DNA from: Protula sp. h YS-2021
Taxonomy: Eukaryota; Annelida; Polychaeta; Sabellida; Serpulidae
Assembly (NCBI GenBank): GCA_949752745.1
Contig: OX457032.1
Location: 11,543,543-11,607,542 of the forward strand
Direction: 5' to 3'
DNA length: 64,000 nt
In this document: positions 13,435 through 25,560 of the stretch, in pieces
Position numbering within the stretch: position 1 is the first letter of the stretch
How the letters are laid out: each line of letters starts with the position of its first letter
Made by a program: the position numbers and the translations under genes
Notes under the pieces: generated by a model
Told to the model about the DNA's origin: nothing
The model's input: the letters and a program-made list of their open reading frames with translations, nothing else
Database searches by the model: none

Positions 13435-13525
13435 CCCTTTTTACCACATATTTCGAATTCCAACCCGAGACTTTGGAATAACTGGGACAGAGCTCTAACC
13501 AATTTAGCTGACTGTCATCACCCCT
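13435..13525 (-). repeat. tRNA-derived SINE head or tRNA pseudogene
   Basis: On the minus strand the sequence holds an A-box-like CAGCTAAATTGGTTAGAGC (13510-13491). About 25 bases later comes a B-box-like CGGGTTGGAATTCG (13467-13453). The spacing and the 'GGTTAGAGC' end fit a tRNA promoter. The B box is damaged (TTGGAATTC for TTCGAATCC) and the stems do not close well, so it is not a working tRNA. Confidence 0.5.
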
Positions 13526-14144
13526 CTCCCCGAATTTGCAACATCATGTGTTGCAGTTAATAGAAACGTATTTAAAAAGTCGTGATGTAATCGCTCGCTG
13601 TGCATTATTCGAAGTTTAACTTTGTAGTTACCATGAGACACATTGAACGTGGGATTTGTAAATTTAAATCTTGCAAAGAGCCTAGAGTGCAACGTTTCTA
13701 GGGAGAACACACTTCAAAGCCCACTTTTATTTTCAACTTCTGCTTTTATTAGCTTGATATTTGCCTAACTGGTCTAGCTACCTGTCTACCTGTAACATTT
13801 ACAGCAGTAATTTCCACTATACTGCAATCTATTTAGCAATTACCTTACGCCACTTGTTTACTATCGAATTCCGCCAATTCTGCAACTTGCACAACCTAAC
13901 TGTGTTTGAAGGATAGTCTTTATTTTGATATATCAGTGCTAAATCATTCACAGGGCCTTTTCGCTGTGGTAGCCTTAGCAATCTGGTCTTTAGTTATATA
14001 TAAGATAGCCGGTAATACCCACAGATAAACTAGACAATATCAGAGTCATTCTGTGAGTTCATTACAGAGGTGTTATTTGGATAACAACCTTTCAGTGAAA
14101 GATTTAGTGAACCTTTGTTAGAACACTAAATACAGCCATATTGA

Positions 14145-16320
14145 ATTTTTTAAATTTTTCTTAAAGATGAATCATTCCCTTTTGTGGCTGTGACACAAGC
14201 TTTTACTCCTACGTCACCGCTTTTTGTGAATATCCACGATATTGGTCTTAGTATTAAGACAACCTTATTACGATTTATGCTTTATTTATTTCTAGAATAT
14301 TTCACATGCACCGGCATTCCTTTAGGTAGGGTATTGCATGAAGTCACTTTTGTAAAGGATTTTGCTGCGATGCCATTTTCCCTCAAAGGGTTTTAGTGTT
14401 CGTATCAATCCTATTCTTTCTCCCTGCATCCGTCAGTGCACATATTTCAAGGTGTAACGATCACTGACAAGGCCATTGTCAAATAGAAATCCAGTGCCCA
14501 TGTGCATTTTGACAACATAAATAAGGACTCAACATAATTAAGGACTGGCGATCCAATTTTCAGTTTTCCAAGGATTACAAAAACAATTACTAGGACAATA
14601 TTTTTTACAAATAAAAAGTTTTGCACTTTAACCTGCATACAGATTTTTGCTAAAATTGATCTTTATCTTCAAATATGATTTGGATTTGGAAAATAACTAA
14701 GCAACATATTCGTCGTCGAAATTGCAAACAAAAAGTATTACTAATACTCTTTCGTCACAAATAATCATTTTTTATATAATGTTTTGAATTTGAAAGTATT
14801 GCGTAACATCAAAAAACGACTAAATAGCTAATATGCGTCGCATCGCTGATGAAACGTGAGTCGTGCAGTTATATATCTCATCAATCAATTACTGTTATTA
14901 CTTCTCGCTGATGCACAGTGCCTTGATAAGGGTTTAGTAACGTTTCAAGACGATGATTGTACCTTGGCAATAAAATGTTTAAAAGACTTACTTTCTTGAT
15001 GATCCACTTCCTGCATTTGAACTGAGATATTGTAAAGCATATCCTTCAGTTCTGGAACAATTAATTTGATAAAACACTTGCAAGCTTATCCAATTAAATC
15101 TGAGTATCGGATCGGATCGAATAATAAAAATATGGACAATAAAATGTGTTGTTATGTTTTGTGTTTTGCGCTAAGTGCAATCAACCGTAGCAATGTAGTG
15201 AGAAAAACATCAACCGGATATCTGCTTGCTTAGAACAAAAACCGCAGCATTGTTTAATAGACTGGCAGCTCTCTCACTTTCTAGCATCCACCGAGCTGCA
15301 GCTGTGTTGAAAATCAGTAATTTTCTTCTCCTGTTAAGCCGCAAACTGAAGTAAATGTGTTCAATCATTGAACGCAGAAGAACTGCTATTTAGCTGTCAA
15401 GGGAACCCGTCCAACCAGGCCCCAGTTATGAAGTTACTTTGATCAGTATATGAGGATGCTCACTAAAGTACGTCATCCCAAGTCCATGGCTCTTACCTAT
15501 TTTGATTGCAGCGCTTCCCATTGTTGTCCTTGTATTTATAATTGCATTTTTATACCAATAGAACATTAATCTGGGTGCTTTGTATTTGAATCTGGGCAGG
15601 TGAATACCTATGAAATGAGCCGCATAGCGGTGCCAGGGCTAAACGGCCCATGTCCAATACAAACCTAAACAGTCCAGTGGTTTATCGCTTTTAAAACACA
15701 AACACACAAAATCATATCTCAGATAGCCAAACAGAGAAAACAGAGTGGAGTAAAACCTCTTCTGTCTTAGATACTTGCATACTTAACAGTTGCTTAGCAA
15801 CGTTCGTTACTCAAAGTGAAAAAGGGTCTCGCAAAAAAATCCTTTCCCGCTGCAGGTTCGTATTCTTGTGATTCCCCGTGATTTTCATTTACCATTTCTT
15901 TGCGTATTTCATATTATGTGACATTGATGCATTTTGTTACCATTTTTGATTACTGTACTTTGTACTACTTTGGTTATTGTACTCTGTATTACTTTTTATA
16001 ATGAACGGAGTATTTGAAGATTATGAAGATTTAACGGAATATGGCGCTAGGCAAACTCTGTTTTCTGTGTAGCGATGGAACGTTTTATACATCTACAGAA
16101 CATTCCCAATCTCTGTACAGAGCGCGTCCACTTTAGGTAAAGGTTTTAATGCAGAACACAGTGAAGTCCGCTGGCATCTGCACTGCATCACTACTGTAGT
16201 CTCGCAACAAGTCTGATGGGGTTGTAGTTACACCTATAACTTTGTCCAAATACTTCCGTTAAATAATATCACACAAAAAGAATGTGTGGTTTGAAGATTG
16301 TTAAATTGCAATAATATTAA
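14145..16320. other. Mostly unassigned DNA
   Basis: AT-rich stretch without a recognised gene apart from the weak exon candidate at 14992-15051. A second weak minus-strand candidate follows an AACACAG acceptor near 15314 and is open for about 30 codons, but has no good donor. Confidence 0.35.
14992..15051 (-). CDS. Candidate 60-bp internal exon, function unknown
   Basis: On the minus strand a TTGTTCCAG acceptor (ending at 15052) is followed by 60 open bases and a perfect GTAAGT donor (14991-14986). The exon is a multiple of three and reads LKDMLYNISVQMQEVDHQE in the open phase, which has a helix-like pattern. No neighbouring exon could be found to support it, so a chance pairing of splice signals is quite possible. 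Confidence 0.25.
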
Positions 16321-16446
16321 CTACACTCCTTAATTTGCTACCCTCCTTTCTGTCACTTACTACACTCCTTTCTGTCACTTACTACACTCATTTATGTCAC
16401 TTACTACACTCCTTTATGTCACTTACTACACTCCTTTCTATCACTA
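16321..16446 (+). repeat. 22-bp minisatellite, about five units
   Basis: Units of 'ctacactcctttctgtcact' plus 'ta', with the first unit diverged. The array is compact and cleanly bounded. Confidence 0.85.
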
Positions 16447-16449
16447 GGC

Positions 16450-18505
16450 TAAAGCACTACGAACTATTATCCCAGACTTGCAAATTTCCAGAAAAAAGTC
16501 AAACGTAGCTCCTTGATTTATTGTGGTAGAATAATTTCAATACTTATATTTGATATAAGATCGAGGTTTTCGGCCCAATAAAAGTAGCGCTAAAACATCT
16601 TCATTCTGAGCGTAGTTTATGCACAGTTCGGGCCTATACCAGATTTGCGTTTGCAGGCTATCATCCAAATTGCACATTGCACTCGCTGCTTCGATGGCCT
16701 GCCACTTAGTCTTGTGCTTTTTTGAAGGTTTGCCACGGCATACCATCAAATTATTTATTACGTTATGAATCAAATTAAAACAATACTTTATACCTAATTG
16801 TTTCAATGCAACAAATAAGAGCAGTTCCCACGAAGACTCCTATATTATTTACCGATCCTTAAAGATGCACTTTTGGTTGAAACACCTTGGTCAAGTAGTA
16901 TTGTTTAAATATTCCCGATAATGCCTTAACAGCATCTCATCGCATAGTCACAACGTCCCCACAGACTTCATATAATGTGTTTATTTTTCAGAGCCTCGCC
17001 TGTGGAAGTTGGAATTTTGCAGTAGCACAGCTGTACTTGTGTGAGTCCTTAATCTGATTGGCCATCTGCGACTGGGGCTCAAACCAAGAGTTTTCTCCTG
17101 TTTAAGTTTTAATTTCTTTCAATTTTTCAGGAGATGCTGAGTACTAAAAATTCATATAAAATTGCTATAGTGTCAGTTAAGTTTATATTTGTAAGCAAAA
17201 TTTTATAAATCGGACAAAAACTTGCATTATTAAATATATGACCTAAATTTTATTAAATCTTTATAAATTTGGACAGAAGACTCTCGTATTTTTTCATATA
17301 TGACTTAAATTTTACTAATCTACTGAAAGGATTTGGTGATGGAATTAGGCACGTTAACTTTGTGTCAAATGGGAGACGTCTTCAACAGTCTGTTAAGAAG
17401 GCACTATACTGTTTGCGTAATGTATAGCACGTTTTAAAACGTTTTCTCGACTGAGGTTTATACAGTAATTGCTTGTCTCTGATGTCAATGACAGTAATAA
17501 GTAGTAATTTGAGTCTTGTAAATGAATATTGAGTGATTTTGGCGTATGTTCATTGTTGCTAGGACAGAAGCGCATGTGAGTGTTTTGGATGTATTGAATA
17601 GCCGTCACACATGCGTCCAGAACAACTGATATGACCATGTTACCAGATAAAACAAACACAGCACCTCGGCACCAAGTGATCAGTCCTTCCTTCTTGCAGC
17701 TTCTTCTAACAACTATTAGGAGACATAAAATGATTAACAATACCATTTCTTTGTTATTGCGATTTGCTTTCTGTAAAACATTGAGTAACGGACAGACTTA
17801 GTTCTCGTTAATCATTGTTTTATAGCATCAGCTTCTTACACAAGCAGGGTTATAACGATCTTTGGAAGTATGTGCGTATGTGAACTTTTAAGCTGAAAAA
17901 GTCGTATCCTACCTATCCTACTTATTGTTACACTCTTAAAATTTTAATGAGGGAAGCAGACATTGGTACCCAGCACTATGGTGATTTGCCAAAAAACTGT
18001 TAGAAATATTGGCTTAAAATCTTAACTGACACCAGTAATATGACATTAGTTTTAGTTAATGGTAGTGGGCATTGTGCTTTTCTGGCTATTAACTGTTTTC
18101 ATGAACCGCCAAAAATCAAGGGAAATATTGGACAAAAACCAACTTTTATAAAATGTATATCTTCCCAGGATTTTAATGGGAAAGTCCTGAAATTTTAATG
18201 GAAGGCAGGAGACCAAAGTATACATCTGCCAATTACTTTTTGGCGATTCGCACAAATATGCCGAACCCTCGACAAAAACCAAAGTGTTTTCTTAAAATCT
18301 TAACTGTCGCCATGGGAATAGCCTGAATTTCTTGAAATTTTAGTTGAAGATAGCGGTCATAGGTACTTGCCTGGTTGTTACTTTTTTCCATGATTCTAAA
18401 AAACTGGCGGAAAATTTGGTTAAAATCAATTTTTTACTAAGATCTTAACTAAAGCCATCTTCCCGCCTTTAAACTTTACATGAGGGAAGCGGACATTAGT
18501 GACTA
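16450..18505. other. Unassigned DNA
   Basis: Two minus-strand frames (16537-16806, 89 residues; 17393-17746, 117 residues) were examined. The second starts with a hydrophobic segment but has no family motif, and neither has convincing splice context. I do not call either a gene. From about 17900 to 19000 the phrase 'ggcgattggcaaaaa... aatattgg...' recurs loosely at intervals of about 200-250 bp, suggesting a decayed tandem repeat (see findings). Confidence 0.35.
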
Positions 18506-18511
18506 CCTGGC

Positions 18512-18512
<1 letters not shown>

Positions 18513-18571
<59 letters not shown>

Positions 18572-18685
18572 CATTATTATTATTATTATTATTATTGTTA
18601 TTATTATTACTATTATTACTATTATTACTATTATTACTATTATTATTACTATTCATTATTATTATTATATTATTATTATTATTTT
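18513..18685. repeat. (ATT)n microsatellite
   Basis: About 57 ATT triplets with a few interruptions (ATC, GTT, ACT). Poly-Asn and poly-Ile frames over it are artefacts. Confidence 0.97.
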
Positions 18686-19443
18686 GGTCGTTTACCAAAA
18701 ACTAATATAAATATTGGCAAAAAACAGCTTCTTCTTATTTGCTTCGTTGACGCCAGGGTTATGGTTTCAGGGCGCCATTTATAGTAAAGGTAGCAGACCT
18801 ACAAGACTACTACATTACTTTTTAAATCTCTACCCAGGATCTTAGGTTGAAGGTAAGTGGCATACGTGTCATTTGGCTATTTGGCTATTACTCTTTGGCG
18901 ATTGGCAGAAAGTTGACGGAAATATTGGTGCTAAACGAATTTTTTTGTTTTAAAATCTTGACTTACGGCAAGGATATAACTTGAAAATTTGGTTAACTGT
19001 TAGTATTATATGTCATAAATCCTGACATCAATATTTCCGAGCTGGGTCATTGTCCACGGATATTGACATTGCAGCTACAGCAAGAACTTTAAACATTTGC
19101 CTTTGCAAAATATAACGTTCCCTTTGAATCACCGCGTTCTCAATTATTTCTTTGATTAAAAAAAGCAACTACTATCGCTTCATATCATTCAATTTTAAAA
19201 TTAAACTGTATTCAATTTTATTTTGTGAAATAGTCTTGGTTTAATAAAATAATTGTATGAATGGTGACTGGTATGAAAACAAAACAAAATACAAGCTAAT
19301 ATATTTCAGACTATGCAAATTATTTAATGAAACCCATGAAAACAGAAGACAACACAGCACTTTAAATAGTTTCTATCATTTCATTTAGTTAGTTGACTCC
19401 CTGAAACACGAATGTTTTAATCAAGCGTTACTATTTTTGTATT

Positions 19444-20298
19444 CTATTCGCTGCACATGCGCATTCCACAATCGTAAAATTTTTGTTGGTTACCAGCGAA
19501 ACGACCACACTTCATTTCGATACAGGAAATACGACTGGGCCATCGTTTTTCCATTCTCTTTCCGGTGTCACTTTTATTTGAGCTATTTGCTGAAACTTTT
19601 GCACTTCGTAGTAAATTGTTAGTATCCGGCAATTTGTCATCATTGTTGTTATCGAATTGCCACTGCTTCTCACAGAACATCTCCAGGCAGTTTTCAAACG
19701 TGGTTATATATTGCCCTTCTGCGCAGAATCGGCTACACAAATCATCGCTGACATCATAATCAGCCTCATCTTCCATGTTGACGTCAGAATTTCTGAATCC
19801 ACCAATCAGATTAGAGAGTGGGCTTGTACTTTCTTTGCTGTTGAAAACGGGACGCATTTGCTCTCCATTATATGGACTGCCTCTTTCATAGCCAATGATA
19901 TTATCCCTAACCGGAACTCTGTATTGTACTCTAGGGGAACCATATTGGTATCTCTCGTTTCGCACAGTTGTTTCAACAGGGTCGGACTTTTTAATGAATT
20001 TGTCAAAGCCAGTGGCATAACGAAGGCAGGCTTCGTTGCAGTGTATTTTTCTCGAAGGCGGCAGCGACCGGCACTCTTCCATTATGCACTCATTTAGGAC
20101 AGAGCTCTTGTCTTCCTGGTTCAACCGTTTTGTCCTCAAACCGTCCCATACACTGAAAATAAATGAAAGGTCATCCGCAGAGACGCATGACATAAACTGT
20201 ATAAACAGTAAACTGTTTAAAATGTAAGACAAACTTTTGGTGGATCCAGGTGGTTGCAAACGACTATATCTTAAAGAAAATATAAAAAAATTCGCCAT
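19444..20298 (-). CDS. Predicted secreted precursor with three four-cysteine modules and dibasic cleavage sites
   Basis: A 284-residue frame not assigned to any family I know. A hydrophobic stretch (about residues 25-41, ending CVSA before DDLS) looks like a signal peptide, though the N-terminal lead before it is long. All 12 later cysteines fall in three groups: C71, C76, C87, C91; C188, C192, C204, C209; C259, C264, C277, C282. The shared spacing is C-x(3-4)-C-x(10-12)-C-x(3-4)-C. KR pairs at 57-58, 247-248 and 251-252 suggest convertase processing; the last would free a 32-residue C-terminal peptide holding the third module. The linker (92-187) is polar and rich in Tyr, Arg and Ser. An AATAAA on the same strand lies at 19222-19217. 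A possible 5' untranslated exon ends at GAGCAG/GTAGGC near 20463. A TTTATTTTCAG inside the frame (residues about 44-49) could be a real acceptor, so the first 50 residues are less certain than the rest. Confidence 0.65.
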   Translation of the reverse strand: MANFFIFSLRYSRLQPPGSTKSLSYILNSLLFIQFMSCVSADDLSFIFSVWDGLRTKRLNQEDKSSVLNECIMEECRSLPPSRKIHCNEACLRYATGFDKFIKKSDPVETTVRNERYQYGSPRVQYRVPVRDNIIGYERGSPYNGEQMRPVFNSKESTSPLSNLIGGFRNSDVNMEDEADYDVSDDLCSRFCAEGQYITTFENCLEMFCEKQWQFDNNNDDKLPDTNNLLRSAKVSANSSNKSDTGKRMEKRWPSRISCIEMKCGRFAGNQQKFYDCGMRMCSE

Positions 20299-20299
20299 T

Positions 20300-23200
20300 A
20301 TGAAAGTAATGCTCTAAAATACTGAAACTTTTTTCCCCATTCAGGAAGTTTTCGTTTTGAATGCTCCATGTAACATTAGTCTGTCTTATTTCTGCTCGAT
20401 GTTGTATTGAAATGACACGTTAAGTTATTTTCCGGGTCCTGACATCGGGAGGAAAAGCCTACCTGCTCTCTACAAGTCCAGCAGGCGGGCCTCTGCTTGA
20501 TAGCCGATATGCAAACACTGAAAAAGATAAAACATTTGTATTTTTGTGGAACAATAAAAATGAAATTCTGAAACACAGAACAAATTTTTACAATTCGTTC
20601 TCTATATCAGAACAAAAAGAACAAAAAGAATAAACAAATTCATGGGTGAAAGTAAAACATAAAAATTCTGTTCACAATCTAGCCAAAATGATGCTTTTTC
20701 TTCGCATTTTTCTAACACGGACAACAATCGTTGACAGCGTTGTTCCACCGACAAATGTACTCAAATGAACCTTAAAACAGCGTCACATTCTAACTGATAT
20801 GGCCAAACATCATCATTCAGGTTTGTGGCTATTTATTGCAATTCCTGAATCTGACGTAAAACATGGTTCTTTCACCTGCATCTATTCATATTTTATCATA
20901 ACGGTCTCTTTTCTGTTTGGAAACTAGTTTCCCCCACGCGTCCCATTGGGACATTTTGAATTTTCTCAACACATACCTGTAATGAGCTGCAGTTAGCCCA
21001 AACTCTCTTGTTTTATCTAGGGATACTTTAAAACAATTCTATCAGTTAACTCCATACCGGAGATAATGTTAAACAGTCTGAGAATATAAACAAACACCCA
21101 CGCTCTCACAGGAGTGATCCAACCAGAGAGATACCGGGATCCAGGGTTGACCGTAGGTGACCAAGTGTATCTCGTGCAACAAACAACGCAATTAGGTTTT
21201 TATTCTGGATGAAAAAAGGCTGTTTTTTTGTATTTCTTTAACCAGACACCACAGCCACTCTCCCATCATTTAGACAAATATATGTTGGTATATTCCAGTA
21301 ACTGACTGGTTACGATGCATGTCCATGACTTTTTAAAATAATCCCGAAACAGTTTCCGAATAGGGCGCCCTGCGTTGTTAGTTAGAAAAAATACCTCTTT
21401 AGTCGAAATAACTAAAAAAGACATTTTTATGCTAATAAAACACAATATTTTATTCAGTCAAATCACATTTTGCTTTTTTGCTATTTTGCTATTTGTGCAA
21501 GCTGGATCCAAAATCAGCTCGCTTCAAAATTTCTAACTTCTCTTCTCTTTTGTCGTAAACGACTTTCTTTTACCCATTTTGTACCAAATTGCTTTGAAAC
21601 TGAGTGTGAATTTATTGCAAAAAATATCATTCATTATATAGGGTTCAAGTGGTGCCGAGCCGTAGTCAAAGCAGCTGGTAAATAATCAACCCCTGTCTTT
21701 TTTTGAGACATTATCCCAACTATCCCGACAATTAAGCTCGGGGGGGGGGGGTTCTATCAGGAAACAGCCTTCGGGCGCAGTCATTTTCAAACCAAATAGA
21801 GCCCCCCCCCCCCACCCGGGGCACTGTTTGGAAACAGTCTCCGAATAGTTCCCCAGGCTTCTGTATGGGGAGGGCTTCTATTCTGATACCCCCGGTAACA
21901 CATTTCATACACCCTCCCCTCGCCCCCTGACTAAAGTGTCAAAGGTTGAAAATTTTATAAGATTTCTTTCGGATCTCGTCCCACAGTAGCTTTCTGACAT
22001 GAATAAGCTTGAAATATCAGCTATTTTTTAAAAAGGTTGAAACATGCTTTAAAGGATAAAGGTGAAATCTTTTGGATTTTGCAGCACAGCAATTCTTTGT
22101 TGCTGGACTAACTAAAAAAATACAGGGCGCCTAGGCATGTTTTATTTGAAAAAGAAAAAACTTATGCTTGCATAAAATATATTACACTTATGTTTGTCCT
22201 GTAAAATGGTATGGCTGAGATGTACCCAAGATCAAGTGAATAAACTACAATTACATTTAGTTTTCCATTAAACAGAGAAGCCCTGCCTCCCGTGGGGCGT
22301 ATATCAAACGGAATGCGTGCAGCATTGGCATGTTTCTGTTTTCTAACAAAAGTGCGAAAACAAATCTATTAGCCTGGAATAAATGCAATTTGAATAATTC
22401 AACGCTGCCTTTTGGAACAATTAAATGAAACAACGATTTCGTTGGTAAATGACCTGGGTAAGTGGACTGAACTACAGGAGACGTCACTATTTGCGATACA
22501 AACTGACCAATGAGGCATCACATCAAGGTACCATGTGACAGCCTAGAATGCAAGTGACTGATTTCACAGCTAGCGCACTGGATGAATAAATTGAATAAAA
22601 GCTTTTTAGATTACACTTTGTTTATTTAAATAATGGCCAGGAAATGACCTCTCCTACCTCCCCCCCCCCCACCCCCTCATCCCCATCCCCATCCCCTCAT
22701 CCCCACCCCACCCGCCTTTATTTGTGTAGAATGTCTCCAGCCCCGAACAACGCGTGTAAACTTGTCGCTTTTTATATGTTCGCCGCGTGTTTGCTTTAAG
22801 ATTGAGCGCGGTTTTGCAGACAGTGCTGGTATTATCCCCAGCCCACACCGGTATCTACCAATCCCTCGCGTACAAAACTAAAGCACTGCACAATGACCAA
22901 AATGGCCTGACAAAATGATACACGTCATTCATCAACTTTATTTATAGTTTAGATTTTTTGGTGACCAGTTGAGCTAGTCTTTGAATTACCCAGACTGCAT
23001 TCACACTTAGTCTCAGAGGCTTGAAGCCCTTATTCACTTTGCTTAGAGACATGAATAACATGAACTACAGATGCACTTAACCTTACCATCCCTTAATGTT
23101 TTAGCAACCAAAAATAACATGCCTCTATTTAGACGATAGCTACTCAAACGTAAACGATTTGCTCACAACATATGAAAAACCCATTGAAACTCACTTAATG

Positions 23201-23960
23201 CCGAGGTTGAATGCAGAGAGCAGTTGTTATTCATCTGTCAACAGCATTAGTTTGGTTATAACACTTCGATAAATACTAAGTGCCCCCTGTCCGACGGAAC
23301 CAAATGATGTGTGGCCACAAAAAAGGAAGGGGGTTGGGTGGGGGAGGGGTGTGGGGCATGTGGGATCATTGTTTGGAGGCAGAAAATGACGTGAAACATT
23401 CGTCAAAGCACACAGGTTATACGCAGGATGTGACTTAAGTCAATATTTTACTATGCAGGCATGCTTAAACGCTTCTCTTTATATTCGGGTTTCAGACCCA
23501 TTCTTTAGGGAAAAAAACTAAAGAGGGGTTACTTCAAATGTACTGGTGGCAATCACAACAATTCTGGATCTGCGAAACAGTGTTTAGTGGACAAAGAACC
23601 ATGGTCTATGACAGCTAATTGTTAAACACCGTTCTCGCTGCCTGTTAAGTCGCCAATACCGGTGAGCGACAATATAAGATTCTTACAAAAAGTGAGCACT
23701 GTCTTTCCGATGCACTATAGCACAAGAAATTACTCTTGCTTTGTGAACGTCACGAGTTTTATTCAAGGCATGGCTAACTACCCACAACTGTGCCTCCCCA
23801 CGTTCAAACCCACTCGTATAAAACATTTTGAAAGACCAATTAAACAAGGCAATATCCTCCACCCGACTTTGAAAATGACAACAAGCTATTTTTTATGAAC
23901 TGATTAGAGAGCTGTGGAAAAGATGGCACAACTGAGCATATAATTGCGTGCTTAAGTAAT
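20300..23960. other. Intergenic DNA with homopolymer and C-rich patches
   Basis: No gene recognised beyond the possible leader exon near 20463-20520. It holds a G run at 21739-21751 and a C run at 21803-21815 that face each other, a CCCCAT-type C-rich repeat at 22660-22710, and a G-rich patch near 23322-23362. The phrase 'gaaacagt(t/c)tccgaatag' occurs at about 21348 and 21830. Confidence 0.4.
22660..22712 (+). repeat. C-rich short repeat (CCCCATCC type)
   Basis: Runs of cytosine followed by repeated 'ccccatccccatcccctcat' words. It is low-complexity. Confidence 0.85.
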
Positions 23961-23964
23961 ATCC

Positions 23965-24227
<263 letters not shown>

Positions 24228-25005
24228 GTCTGCATGAGTGTGAAGCTTTACCCGGCGGGGTAATTTTGTGACGGTATTGTTTCTGGCCAGTCATATATGT
24301 TCAGGCGGGACTTTCACAAAAAATGTGCACTTAGATAGCTCACTTAATTAGCGTTACAGTGACACTAATATTTTCTGATTGCTTTGTGAAAAAAACTCCA
24401 CAAACGACTGAAACGGGGTTCAGCACAAAAACTTACAACCCGGTGTTATACAGGTTTATTAAAAGCAGTCATGAAACATCGATTACACAATAAGACTACG
24501 TAATGTGGGAGTTAAAAAAAGGCTGCACTGAGTAATAACAAGAGTGATCTGCCATAAAGACAAGCAATTAACCACTCATGAGCCATGTAAAATAACATCT
24601 ATTCTCTTATTATTTCATTATTAATCTGTCGCATTTATGCTTCTTTTGCCCCTAGCCTAACAGGACTTTGTCGTTAATACAGTCATAAATACTCAGCCAA
24701 AGTGACGGTCATTTCAGCAAGCATTTTCTACCGCATGGCATGTTTCAAGGGGAAAAGGTGAAACTAATTCTTTTTTTTTTTGTTTTTAGTAGATCAGAAA
24801 CTTCGTTACAGGAAATTGGTCAATTCACGTTTTTCTACAAGAGTGCTTTCATTTTAAAAGTCCCCAGTAAACATATTACTGCCAATCTAATATATTATTA
24901 TTATTATTATTATTATTATGTCTCTCACAAGACACGTCAAATCGGGTCTGTAAAATATCAGCAGCTCCCACCCCAACTTTCTGGAATATACATACGGAAA
25001 ATTAC
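24228..25005. other. Unassigned DNA
   Basis: No gene seen. It contains a T run near 24771-24781 and a short (ATT)n at 24894-24919. Confidence 0.4.
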
Positions 25006-25007
25006 AC

Positions 25008-25195
25008 CGCACATATGGAAAGTTACTATGTGCATATGGAAAGTTACTTCTCACATATGGAAAGATACATCGCACATATGGAAAGTTACTATGTGCATAT
25101 GGAAAGTTACTTCTCACATATGGAAAGTTACATCGCACATATGGAAAGTTATTTCGTATATGGAGAAAATTACTTTGTGCATATGGAAAGTTAAT
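25008..25195 (+). repeat. 21-bp minisatellite with a 63-bp higher-order period
   Basis: Nine units built around 'catatggaaagttac' with endings that rotate TATGTG, TTCTCA, CATCGCA. The three-unit pattern repeats at least twice before decaying at the right end. Because 21 is a multiple of three, a frame (24740-25273, plus) stays open through it with an HIWKVTS-like heptad; I see no sign that this is translated. Confidence 0.9.
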
Positions 25196-25339
25196 TCGAA
25201 ATCACTCGAGCTTAAAGGCGTCTATACAGCGTTGTTCAATCGACGTCAACACCACGTCGCCCCCCAGCCGTAAAAGTATTGTTTCGAAAAATATTACAAC
25301 AGCATCTAAATGTATGGTATCTGTTCAGTAATTGTTAAA

Positions 25340-25560
25340 AATGGGTGAAGGTAAGCTCAGTTCTTTAGAGCGTTGGCCTAGTAATCCCAAGGTTCCGGGT
25401 TCGAATCCGGCAATGGGTGAAAAGCAGTTGATTGGATTGGATTGCCTCAGGTAGGCAATAGATTAGGCTCTCTATCACGGGATTCAAAATTCAAGCCTAT
25501 TGAGTATTTCGGCCATTACCTTAAAATGTCTCAAAAGGACAGGTTCTAAATTTTGTTATT
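25340..25560 (+). repeat. tRNA-derived SINE with a tRNA-Thr-like head
   Basis: The A box 'taagctcagttctttagagc' (25352-25371) and B box 'gggttcgaatcc' (25397-25408) are spaced as in a tRNA. The anticodon loop region reads CTAGTAA, as in tRNA-Thr(AGT). T-stem pairing is imperfect and no full acceptor stem forms, so this is not a working tRNA. The following 140 bp ('gattggattggattgcctc...') would be the SINE body. The exact right end is unclear. Confidence 0.65.

Larger units (their letters stand above)
8790..14140. repeat. Direct duplication, copy B (partner at 1640-7095)
   Basis: This is the second copy of the block described at 1640-7095. It keeps the order minisatellite, 2300-like segment, 4640-like segment and 6870-like segment. 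It lacks the TCAAGGTCA array. About 1.5 kb of unrelated DNA (12420-13920), which includes a tRNA-like SINE head, sits where copy A has the 6480-6835 repeat. Confidence 0.8.

Noticed and set aside
16321..16446. Direct repeats with regular spacing, considered as a CRISPR-like array
   Set aside because: Units are contiguous with no unique spacers, and the DNA is clearly eukaryotic.
17070..17110. B-box-like 'ggtttgagcccc' on the minus strand
   Set aside because: No A box at the right distance upstream, so a tRNA-derived origin cannot be supported.
17393..17746. 117-residue frame with a hydrophobic start
   Set aside because: No recognisable motif, no poly(A) signal or splice support; the hydrophobic start is common in AT-rich DNA.
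18426..18710. Poly-Asn, poly-Ile and poly-Leu frames
   Set aside because: They are translations of the (ATT)n microsatellite.
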